A DNA stretch of 64,000 bases, taken from an uncultured Bacteroidales bacterium. Its GTDB lineage: Bacteria > Bacteroidota > Bacteroidia > Bacteroidales > Muribaculaceae. Each line of letters begins with the position of its first letter. The stretch's first letter is position 1. Of the stretch, positions 1-8,534 are shown in pieces. Both the position numbers and the translations under genes were made by a program. A model generated the notes under the pieces. It searched no databases, was not told the origin of the DNA, and saw only the letters and a list, made by a program, of their open reading frames with translations. Location: contig CACZNH010000003.1 of NCBI GenBank assembly GCA_902782465.1, forward strand, positions 62,001-126,000, given 5' to 3'.

Positions 1-3000
1 GATGAACAGCTGGCAGTCCTCCCACGAGACATTATCGACGGGATACTGCAAATTGCCCGTGAAGGTGCTCGGGTTGCTACCCATGACGTTCTGCCACAGT
101 TCCTGGGTGACCTCGATATTGGAGATTTTAAAGTCGTTGAGGGTGACGGTGTGGACCGGTTTCTCCCTGACATAGGCATCGGTGCCCTGCTCCTCGGTTG
201 CACCCATCTTGAAGGTGCCGCCACGCACGTAAATCATCTCAAAGTCGGCGCCATCGACATCCTCGGGCTCGTTGGTGCCCGCCGGTTCGACGACGGTAAT
301 TGAAAGAGTTTTTGACTCCTGTGCTACATTGTCAAGCACAGTGACGGTGGTGTGACCCGGTGTGATGGCCGTGATCGACAGTTTATCGCCGTTGACTACG
401 TAGCTCACAATGCCGCTTACCGTACTGGAAATGGTGTAGCTGCCGCTACCATTTTTGATGGTGACACTGCGGTTGTCACCCACCTCCATCCACAGCGACT
501 GGCGCGTGAGCGAGAGATAGTAAGAATAGGGATATTCCAGCGCTACACGCAGACCCGGCAAAGTCGTGCCAAATCCGCCCGCCGAACGAGCCGAAACACG
601 ACAATCGGCGGCTGTACTGCTCCAGCGGCCGCCACGCGCAACGTGCTGGCTACCCGTTACGGGCCCCATGGGGTCAAACGCCGGTTCGTCACTATAGGGT
701 CCGTACCAGTCCTGACACCACTCGTCCACGTTACCGCTCATATCATAGAGTTTGCGCTCATTGGCCCTCTTGGTGCCGACGGCATGAGTCGTGCCGCCGC
801 TGTTGCCTGAATACCAAGCGACCGTGCCGGCAGAGTTGCCACCGGCATACTTGTAGCCCTTGCTGCCACTGGCGCCACGAGCGGCATATTCCCACTCGGC
901 CTCGGTGGGCAGGCGGAACGGCAGGTCGAAAATGTCACTCAGACGGGCGATAAACTCCTGTGCCTCGTCCCAAGTGATATTGTCCACTGGCAGCTGCAGG
1001 TTACCCTTATTCACGCTATTGTTGTAGCCCATGACGGCTTGCCACAGTTGCTGGGTCACCTCGGTCTTACCAATGCCGTAAGCGGGCACCAACGAGCGGT
1101 GAACGGGTAACTCGTTGGCATTAGCCGAACTGCCCTGTTCCTGTGTGCCACCCTGGTCAAAAGCACCGCCATTGATGTATTTAATCCAGAAGGTAACATT
1201 GCGGTACTTGTAGGGAATCTCACCCTGAGTGACAATGACAGTGATGATGGTCCATACGCCAGAGGTGTTGTCCTTGACGTTGACTGTTGTCGTTCCCTCA
1301 CTGAGGCCTGTCAACGTCAGCGTTGAGCCCGACAGGCTGTAGCTGACGATGCCGCCGCCACCTGCCGCTACATAGTTACCACTGCCATTGGTAATGCCAA
1401 CGGTAACCTGCTCGCCCACTTCCATCTCAACAACGCGGTGGGTAACCACCATCAGGCCGTCGGTACCGGAGTTGGCGGCATCGCGAGCCAGACGCAGGCC
1501 GATGCGGCTGTCGCTGTAGTCCTGCGGCTTGCTGGCACGGCTGGACACGCGACACGCGCTGGCGTCATCGTCCCATGTGCCGCCACGCACCACGCGGTTC
1601 ATCACAGCTCCGTCAGCCGCCACACCCACGGGGTTGTTCTGGTTGTCGGCACTATATGGGCCGTAGGTGTCCTGGCACCACTCGCCCACGTTGCCGCTCA
1701 TATCGTAGATGCCCAAAATATTCTTGGTCTTTTGCTTAACGGCATGAGCCGTACTGCCGCTGTTGCCGCTATACCAGGCGACGTTGCCGATGGTGTTGCT
1801 GCCGGCATACTTATAGGACGAGTTATAACGCCCGCCCCGGGCGGCATATTCCCATTCGGCCTCGGTCAGCAGTCGGTACTGCCGGCCTGTAAGGCTATTC
1901 AGGCGGCTGATGAACACCTGGCACTCCTCCCATGTCACCTGTTCCACAGGCAGGTTGTCGCCCTTGATATGACTCGGATTGCCGCCCATGACGCGTTTCC
2001 ACAGCGCTTGGGTGACCTCGGTTTCGCTAATGTAATAGTTGGGCAAGGTCACCAGATGAGACGGATTCTCGTCATCGGCAGCGTCGCTGCCCTGCTCGCT
2101 GGTGGCTCCCATGGCGAAGGTGCCGCCATGAACGTAAATCATCCTCAACAGGCCTTCCAGTCCAGGAGTCGGGTCGGGTTCGGGGTCAGGGTCATCGGGC
2201 CATGGCACTATCGGATTGCGCACGATGACCGTGAGTGTCTTGTGCTTATGCGACACGTTGTCCATGACCTGGAGCACCGTACGGCCTTCCTTGAGACCCG
2301 TCAACAATATCTTTTCACCATTCAGCACATAGCTGGCGACACCGGGTTTGGAGCTATAGATGGTGTAGCTGCCGCTGCCGTTATAAATGTCAACTGTGCG
2401 GCTGCCGCCCACCTTGAGCCAGACGACATAGCGCGACAGTCCGAACCAATAGGCGTCGGGCATTTCCTGGGCGATGCGCACACCGGGCAAGGTCTCGCCA
2501 AAGCCGCCTGCCGAGCGTGCCGACACACGGCAATAGTTTGAGAGACCGTCCCATCGCCCACCACGAGCCACGTGATAATCGGCCGTGTCGGGACCTATGG
2601 GGTCGAATACGGGCTCTTCACTGTAGGGGCCATACCAATCCTGACACCACTCATCCACATTACCGCTCATGTCATAGAGCCACTCGCTGTTACGGGCCTT
2701 AGAGGCAACAGGATGTGTAGTGCCGCTGCTGTTGTGCATATACCAGGCGACATTACCGACGATATTGCTGCCTGAATAAGTATAGGACGAGCCATAATGT
2801 CCTCCGCGGGCGGCATATTCCCACTCGGCCTCGGTGGGCAAGCGGTAAGGCTTGTCACACAGGTCGCTCAGGCGGGCCATGAACTGCTCGGCCTCTTCCC
2901 ATGAAACATTATCCACGGGCAATTGCGGGTCACCCGTGTTCACGCTGGGATTGTAACCCATCACGGCCTGCCACAATTCCTGGGTCACCTCGGTCTCGCC

Positions 3001-6000
3001 GATGCCGAAGCTGGGCACCATCGTGCGATGTACCGGCAATTCGTCGGCAACAGCGCCAATCTGCTCACTGGTGGCTCCCATATCAAAGGCACCGCCGCTG
3101 ATATAGCGAATCCAGAAGGTAATCGTATTGTACTGTCCCTTCTCTCTGGTTTTGGTAACGATGACGGTCAGCACCGTTCGTGCCATCGTTATGTTATCCT
3201 TGATATTGATAGTCGTCGTGCCCACCTGCAGGCCTGTTACCGTTAAACTTGAGCCTGACAGCTGGAAACTGGCAACACCGCCTCCGCCAGTGGCGGAATA
3301 GTCGCCCGTGCCATTCAAGATGTTCACCGTCTCGCTCTCGTCAACCTTCAACTCAACGACACGGGGATCCACCGTCAACGGAGCGCCAGCGGGAGCGTCC
3401 ATTGCCAGACGCAGACCCACATTGGTGGCACTGTAATCCTGGGGCTGGCTCACGCGACGCGCCACACGGCAATCACCCAAAACGCCGTCCCATGCACCGC
3501 CACGCAGCACACGGTTGACCGTTCCCGCGCTGGATTCCGGGTCTAGCCCGACGGGATTAAACAGGTTGTCGCTGCCATAGGGACCGTAGCAGTCCTGACA
3601 CCATTCCCACACGTTGCCGCTCATGTCATAGATGCCCAACTCGTTGGCCGATTTCTGGGCGACCTCGTGGGTGGTGCTGCCGCTGTTGCCCTTGTACCAG
3701 CCCAAGGGAGTCATCAGATTACCGCCGGCATACTTGTAGCCCATCGACAGTCGTCCACCGCGTGCGGCATACTCCCACTCGGCCTCGGTCAGCATTCGGT
3801 ACTGACGGCCCGTCAGCTGGTTCAGCCTGCGGATGAATTCCTGGCAGTCTTCCCAGGTGACTTGTTCCACAGGGAGTTTGTCGCCCTTGAAATGGCTCGG
3901 GTTACCGCCCATGATGCGTTCCCACAGCCGCTGGGTCACCTCGGTCTGGCTGATATAATAGTTCGACACCGTTACCTGATGTATCGGCTGTTCGTTGGCA
4001 TCGGTAGTAGTTCCCTGATCGCTGGTGGCGCCCCTGACAAAGGTGCCGCCATGCACGAATATCATGTTCGGCTCATTGAACAGCTCATCGGGGCCATCGC
4101 CACTTGTGGGCTTATATACAATCACGGTGAGCAGGGCAGTCGAGAGCGTTACATTGTCAACGACCTTGACAACGGTGGTTCCCACCATGAGGCCCGTCAA
4201 CGACAATTTCTCGCCTTCAACAAGGCAACTTGCAATAGAGGGATTATTATTGTATAAGGTGTAACTGCCGCTGCCGTGATAGATATCCACCTGGCGCTGA
4301 CCGCCGACGGGAATGCGGATTACACTCTCGGACAACGATAACCTGACGTAGTGGTCGGGAGTGGGCGTCGGTGTGACGGTATCACTGACGGCATCCATGG
4401 CCAAGCGGAAGCCCGTACCCACATAGTTTGCCATCGATTGACGGGCTGCACTGCGGGCCTTGACCCGGCAAGGGTCAGACGAGTCGAGGTAGCAGCCGCC
4501 GCGCACCACGCGGTCCGAGCCGCTCTCGGGACCCATCGGATTGACCTGAATGCTCATGGGATAAACGCCAAACCAATCTTGGCACCATTCCCTCACGTTT
4601 CCGCTCATATCATATATGCCCTTCTCGTTGGCCTGTTTCCTGCCTACGCGTTGCACGCCATAACCTGTCGTGCCAATCTGCTGCGACGGCAGGTTGTCCC
4701 AGTACCAAGCCACATTATCGACGGTATTGCCGCCCGCATAGATGTAGCCATGACTGCGGTTAGCGCCCATGGCGGCATATTCCCACTCGGCCTCGGTGGG
4801 CAGGCGGTATTCACGGCCCGTCTTCTCGTTGAGGCGGGCAATAAAGTCCATACAATCCTCCCAACTCAGGCCCTCGACGGGCTTGTACAGGTCGGTCGCT
4901 GCCCAGTTGATGGGATAATCCATTACCCAGCGCCACATCAGGTTGGTCACCTCGGTCGAGCCGATAAAGTAGTCATTGACCGATACATAATGAGCGGGCG
5001 CGGCACCCGGCACGGCATCATTGCCCATAATAAAGGCGCCCTCCGGGATATAGACCATATCAAAGGTCACACTGTCGTCCAGCACGACGTTGTGCGGCGG
5101 TGTTGGCTCCACAACAATCGCTGTGACGAGGGCATAGGCCTGCCTCTCATTGTCCTTGACAATGACATCCTCGATACCGACGGCCTTACCTGTCAACGTG
5201 AGCGTCTCGCCATTCACGTCGGCAAGGACGTACTGCTCCTGATTGATTACAGTATAGTTGCCCGAGCCGTGCAAGATGGACAAGTCAATCTGTTCGCCCA
5301 CCTCCAGCGTAACCACAGTGCGCGACAGGCGGAAACGCGGATTCAAGTCACCCCCGCCATCAGGGCCGCTGGGGTCGTCAGGATTGTCTATCTCCTCGGC
5401 ATCCATCGCCAGGCGCAGTCCAACATATGAATAGCAGTAATTCGGGATCATATCGTATCGCGCTGAGATACGGTTTGTTGCACCCACATAGTTCCAAGCG
5501 CCACCACGATAAATGTAGTTTTCACTCGTGGTTGGGCCAATTGGATTCATTTGAGCATCCTCAGTATAACTATGATACCTTGTCGAAGTCCACTCGCACA
5601 CGTTACCAGTCATGTCATAAAGGTTCAACTCATTAGGCGCCTTAAGCCTACAGTGATGTGTTTTGCTGCCAGAATTGCCATTATGCCATGCCACATCGTC
5701 AAGGATATCGCTACCAGCATAGCGGGTGCCGCTACGATGGGTACCACCACGGGCAGCAAACTCCCATTCAGCCTCGGTAGGCAAGCGGAAGTTTAAGCCA
5801 GTCAACATATTCAACCGGGCAATAAACCGCTGGCAATCAAACCAGGAAACGGATTCAACAGGCTTGTATAAATCATCGCCATAGCCTGCTGCAGGGGCGA
5901 AATGGCTGGGATTACTTCCCATGACGGCATACCACAGGTGCTGCGTCACCTCGCGGTTGCAGATATAATAGGATGACAAAGTTACCTGATGAACCGGCCT

Positions 6001-8310
6001 CTCCCCGATGGTTGTATTACTACTGCCCATCTCGGGGGTGCCGCCCATATCGAAGGTGCCGCCCTTGACAAATTCCATCCAGATGGTATCGTTCAACACT
6101 GGGATAAGCTCAGGCGGGCGGCGCTGGGTGACAATCACTGTAACGAGGTCCTGTGCCCCGGTGAGATTATCCTTGACGGCCACCGTGGCAATGCCTTCTT
6201 TCAGGCCTGTCAGCAACAGGGTCTCGCCCTCAATATCACCGCTCACAATATCAGTATTATGGATATAGGTATAGTCACCACTGCCGTTGAGGATGTTGAC
6301 ACTGCGGTGCTCGCCCACTTCCATCCTGACCAGATGGCGGGACAGGCCGAAACGGTGCGTGCCGGGAGCATCCATGGCAAGTCGCAGGCCGATGGTATTA
6401 ATCACCGAGGACGATGCCGAACTACGACGGTAGGACACACGGCTCATGCGTGCCGAACTGGACCATGCTCCGCCACGGTTCATGTGCGAAGTTCCTGTCA
6501 CGAGACCCGTGGGATTGATCTGAATGCCGTTGCTGTAAGTGCCCAAATAGTCCTGACACCATTCAAACACATTGCCGCTCATGTCGTAGATGCCCAACTC
6601 ATTGGGCTGTTTGGTGGCTACGGCATGCGTCTTGTTGCCGCTGTTGGACGTGTACCATGCCACGGCATTGACATCATCGCTGCCGGCATACTTAAAGCCC
6701 TGGCTGAAGATGCCACCTCTGGCAGCATACTCCCACTCGGCCTCGGTGGGCAGGCGGTAATCGTTGCCCGTCATCTCATTCAGGCGGTCAAGGAACTCCA
6801 CGCAGTCCAGCCATGACACACGCTCAACGGGGCGGGCCGGATCTCCCGTGAAGCTGCTGGGATTGCTGCCCATGACGGCCTGCCACAGGGCCTGTGTCAC
6901 CTCGGTCTCGCCGATGTAGTAGTTGGCAAGGGTGACGTGGTGGGCAGGAGATTCGTTACTGTAGGCATCGCTGCCCTGCTCGGCGGTGGCACCCATCTTG
7001 AAGATGCCACCCTCGACATATATCATGTTAAACGGCACGCCATCCACCTTGTCGGGCCTCGTGGGGCTGGTGTTATAAACGACAACTGTGACACTTGCCT
7101 TGTCGCCGCTCAGGTTATCCTTGACGACGACAGTGGTCGAGCCGATGTTCAGTCCCTTGACTACCAGGTGCTCACCGCTGACACTGGCTTCCGCTATCTG
7201 GCTGTTGCCGTTATAGACCGTGTAGCTGCCGTTGCCGTTCAGGATATCGACGCTGCGCTGGCTGCCCTTCCTGATGTAGATAATCTTGTCACTCAGCATG
7301 AACCATGAGTTGTAGGGAGCATCCATCGCCAGGCGCAGACCGATGGTGTAGCTGGATGTGGCGGGGTCGCTCTCCGAACGCGACGAGACACGGCAATTGG
7401 CTGTATAGTTCAGCCAGCTGCCGCCGCGAATCACTCTGGAGTTTCCTGTTTCAGGGCCCAGGGGGTTGAGCACGGCCTCGGCACTGTATGAGGGAGCCCA
7501 ATAGTCCTGGCACCATTCCCACACGTTGCCGCTCATGTCATAAAGGCCCAGTTGGTTGGGGGCCAGTGTTTTTACCATATTGGGGCGTCCGCTGCTGTTG
7601 CCGTCAAACCAGCCCACATCGGCAAGCGTATTGCTTCCGGCATACACATAGTTGTGACCCAGGTAGCGGCTATTGCGGCCGCCACGTGCCGCCAGCTCCC
7701 ACTCGGCCTCGGTGGGCAGGCGGAAACGCCAGCCCGTGAAACGGTTCAGCCTGAGGATGAACTCCTGTACCTCGTCCCAGGTGACATCCTGGACGGGCAG
7801 CCGCTTGCCTTTGAAATGGCTGGGGTTGCCGCCCATGACGGCCTGCCACAGTTCCTGTGTCACCTCGGTCTCACCGATGTAGAAGGGGTACTGCATCACC
7901 TTGTGCACTTCTCGCTCGTTATCGCTGGCATAAGGTTCCTGCTCTGTCGTGGCACCCATCATATAGGTATAGCTGCGCACATATATCATGTTATAGATGA
8001 GCGTGTCGAGGGGAATCGGCAGTTCATCATCGGGCTCATACAGCAGCATGTCGATGAGGTCCACAACGTCACCGATGTCCGTCACACCGTTGACATTGAC
8101 GTCGCCTTGCACGGCGTCCAGATTATCATTCAGCAGGGCGTCAATCAGGTCGGTCACGTCACCGATATTCACGCTGCCGTCACGGTTGACATCACCGTCC
8201 CACTCGATGGGACATTCCCACACATAGCCAGCCCGTGCAGGCAAGGCCAGGGTCAACAACAGGACCACGGGCAAGCAATAACGCTTGAGCAAGAAGAGGG
8301 TTTTCATCAT
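1..8310 (-). CDS. Giant secreted protein with nine tandem SUMF1/FGE-fold modules and Ig-like domains (partial)
   Basis: The frame from ATG 8310 is open to the left edge (2770 codons, no stop), so the C-terminus is missing. The N-terminus is a signal peptide (MMKTLFLLKRY, hydrophobic core, ending near ALPARA). A dockerin-like pair follows at about residues 36-85 (GDVNRDGSVNIGDV and GDVNVNGVTDIGDV). Then come modules of about 320 residues, each an FGE/SUMF1 (C-type-lectin-like) domain with the signatures GGxFxMGAT, EVTQxLWxxVMG, LPTEAEWEYAARGG, YDMSGNVxEWCQD and RGGxW, followed by an Ig-like domain of about 80 residues (VEVGxxxxVxIxNGSGxYT...). MSGNV signatures lie near 7530, 6570, 5600, 4595, 3615, 2655, 1695 and 735; the ninth module is cut at base 1. 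The second catalytic cysteine of true formylglycine-generating enzymes is replaced (e.g. NCRVSSRS), so sulfatase activation is unlikely. I infer a cell-surface binding protein. The second ATG at 8307 is an equally possible start. Confidence 0.9.
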   Translation of the reverse strand, partial: MMKTLFLLKRYCLPVVLLLTLALPARAGYVWECPIEWDGDVNRDGSVNIGDVTDLIDALLNDNLDAVQGDVNVNGVTDIGDVVDLIDMLLYEPDDELPIPLDTLIYNMIYVRSYTYMMGATTEQEPYASDNEREVHKVMQYPFYIGETEVTQELWQAVMGGNPSHFKGKRLPVQDVTWDEVQEFILRLNRFTGWRFRLPTEAEWELAARGGRNSRYLGHNYVYAGSNTLADVGWFDGNSSGRPNMVKTLAPNQLGLYDMSGNVWEWCQDYWAPSYSAEAVLNPLGPETGNSRVIRGGSWLNYTANCRVSSRSESDPATSSYTIGLRLAMDAPYNSWFMLSDKIIYIRKGSQRSVDILNGNGSYTVYNGNSQIAEASVSGEHLVVKGLNIGSTTVVVKDNLSGDKASVTVVVYNTSPTRPDKVDGVPFNMIYVEGGIFKMGATAEQGSDAYSNESPAHHVTLANYYIGETEVTQALWQAVMGSNPSSFTGDPARPVERVSWLDCVEFLDRLNEMTGNDYRLPTEAEWEYAARGGIFSQGFKYAGSDDVNAVAWYTSNSGNKTHAVATKQPNELGIYDMSGNVFEWCQDYLGTYSNGIQINPTGLVTGTSHMNRGGAWSSSARMSRVSYRRSSASSSVINTIGLRLAMDAPGTHRFGLSRHLVRMEVGEHRSVNILNGSGDYTYIHNTDIVSGDIEGETLLLTGLKEGIATVAVKDNLTGAQDLVTVIVTQRRPPELIPVLNDTIWMEFVKGGTFDMGGTPEMGSSNTTIGERPVHQVTLSSYYICNREVTQHLWYAVMGSNPSHFAPAAGYGDDLYKPVESVSWFDCQRFIARLNMLTGLNFRLPTEAEWEFAARGGTHRSGTRYAGSDILDDVAWHNGNSGSKTHHCRLKAPNELNLYDMTGNVCEWTSTRYHSYTEDAQMNPIGPTTSENYIYRGGAWNYVGATNRISARYDMIPNYCYSYVGLRLAMDAEEIDNPDDPSGPDGGGDLNPRFRLSRTVVTLEVGEQIDLSILHGSGNYTVINQEQYVLADVNGETLTLTGKAVGIEDVIVKDNERQAYALVTAIVVEPTPPHNVVLDDSVTFDMVYIPEGAFIMGNDAVPGAAPAHYVSVNDYFIGSTEVTNLMWRWVMDYPINWAATDLYKPVEGLSWEDCMDFIARLNEKTGREYRLPTEAEWEYAAMGANRSHGYIYAGGNTVDNVAWYWDNLPSQQIGTTGYGVQRVGRKQANEKGIYDMSGNVREWCQDWFGVYPMSIQVNPMGPESGSDRVVRGGCYLDSSDPCRVKARSAARQSMANYVGTGFRLAMDAVSDTVTPTPTPDHYVRLSLSESVIRIPVGGQRQVDIYHGSGSYTLYNNNPSIASCLVEGEKLSLTGLMVGTTVVKVVDNVTLSTALLTVIVYKPTSGDGPDELFNEPNMIFVHGGTFVRGATSDQGTTTDANEQPIHQVTVSNYYISQTEVTQRLWERIMGGNPSHFKGDKLPVEQVTWEDCQEFIRRLNQLTGRQYRMLTEAEWEYAARGGRLSMGYKYAGGNLMTPLGWYKGNSGSTTHEVAQKSANELGIYDMSGNVWEWCQDCYGPYGSDNLFNPVGLDPESSAGTVNRVLRGGAWDGVLGDCRVARRVSQPQDYSATNVGLRLAMDAPAGAPLTVDPRVVELKVDESETVNILNGTGDYSATGGGGVASFQLSGSSLTVTGLQVGTTTINIKDNITMARTVLTVIVTKTREKGQYNTITFWIRYISGGAFDMGATSEQIGAVADELPVHRTMVPSFGIGETEVTQELWQAVMGYNPSVNTGDPQLPVDNVSWEEAEQFMARLSDLCDKPYRLPTEAEWEYAARGGHYGSSYTYSGSNIVGNVAWYMHNSSGTTHPVASKARNSEWLYDMSGNVDEWCQDWYGPYSEEPVFDPIGPDTADYHVARGGRWDGLSNYCRVSARSAGGFGETLPGVRIAQEMPDAYWFGLSRYVVWLKVGGSRTVDIYNGSGSYTIYSSKPGVASYVLNGEKILLTGLKEGRTVLQVMDNVSHKHKTLTVIVRNPIVPWPDDPDPEPDPTPGLEGLLRMIYVHGGTFAMGATSEQGSDAADDENPSHLVTLPNYYISETEVTQALWKRVMGGNPSHIKGDNLPVEQVTWEECQVFISRLNSLTGRQYRLLTEAEWEYAARGGRYNSSYKYAGSNTIGNVAWYSGNSGSTAHAVKQKTKNILGIYDMSGNVGEWCQDTYGPYSADNQNNPVGVAADGAVMNRVVRGGTWDDDASACRVSSRASKPQDYSDSRIGLRLARDAANSGTDGLMVVTHRVVEMEVGEQVTVGITNGSGNYVAAGGGGIVSYSLSGSTLTLTGLSEGTTTVNVKDNTSGVWTIITVIVTQGEIPYKYRNVTFWIKYINGGAFDQGGTQEQGSSANANELPVHRSLVPAYGIGKTEVTQQLWQAVMGYNNSVNKGNLQLPVDNITWDEAQEFIARLSDIFDLPFRLPTEAEWEYAARGASGSKGYKYAGGNSAGTVAWYSGNSGGTTHAVGTKRANERKLYDMSGNVDEWCQDWYGPYSDEPAFDPMGPVTGSQHVARGGRWSSTAADCRVSARSAGGFGTTLPGLRVALEYPYSYYLSLTRQSLWMEVGDNRSVTIKNGSGSYTISSTVSGIVSYVVNGDKLSITAITPGHTTVTVLDNVAQESKTLSITVVEPAGTNEPEDVDGADFEMIYVRGGTFKMGATEEQGTDAYVREKPVHTVTLNDFKISNIEVTQELWQNVMGSNPSTFTGNLQYPVDNVSWEDCQLFI
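241..4065 (-). repeat. Duplicated two-module unit inside the FGE-fold protein
   Basis: Modules 5 and 7 (starting near 4065 and 2145) resemble each other more than their neighbours: both have MIxVHGGTF, NPSHxKGDxLPVEQVTWE and an Ig-like domain with a GGGG turn. Modules 6 and 8 (near 3120 and 1190) likewise share FWIxYIxGGAFD, GYNxSVNxG and CRVSARSAGGFG. The pattern A-B-A-B indicates duplication of a block of about 1.9 kb. Boundaries are approximate, judged by eye from the translated motifs. Confidence 0.75.
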
Positions 8311-8348
8311 TTCGTTACGATTTTGGAGGTTATTTGGGTTAATTGTCA

Positions 8349-8356
8349 CAAAAATA
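8349..8356 (-). promoter_or_regulatory. Bacteroidota -7 box upstream of the FGE-array gene
   Basis: On the minus strand this reads TATTTTTG, matching TAnnTTTG, about 40 bases before ATG 8310. No TTTG was found at the usual -33 spacing (a TTTG lies only 12 bases upstream), so only the -7 element is supported. Confidence 0.45.
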
Positions 8357-8439
8357 CTGATTTTTACCCAAATCCATAGCCAATCCGTCACATTTTAAAG
8401 AATTATTAACAAACCGACCAAAAAAACAGGATAAAAACG

Positions 8440-8484
8440 CTCAGGCGGCACATTCCCGTACATTGTGGGAATGTGTCGCCTGAG
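8440..8484 (-). terminator. Intrinsic terminator after the large Omp28 gene
   Basis: An 18-bp stem with one wobble (CTCAGGCGACACATTCCC pairing across a 9-base loop) is followed on the minus strand by CGTTTTT and a second T7 run. It lies about 50 bases past the stop at 8535 and closes the minus-strand operon. Confidence 0.85.
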
Positions 8485-8534
8485 TAGCTTGATATCAGTC
8501 GGGCCTCGCCTGGGCGGCGAGCCCATCAGTCCTC

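Noticed and set aside
1-8310. Annotation as a formylglycine-generating (sulfatase-activating) enzyme
   Set aside because: The catalytic cysteine is replaced in the modules and no sulfatase gene is nearby; the fold is used here without that active site.
1-8310. Diversity-generating retroelement acting on the FGE-fold domains
   Set aside because: No reverse transcriptase, template repeat or accessory gene is visible in the window; variation looks like module duplication instead.
352-8379. Several long plus-strand reading frames (e.g. 1438-2541, 4351-5430, 5989-6816)
   Set aside because: They run codon-for-codon antisense to the FGE-array gene, share its repeats and show no recognisable domain. 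The minus-strand frame explains the whole region.
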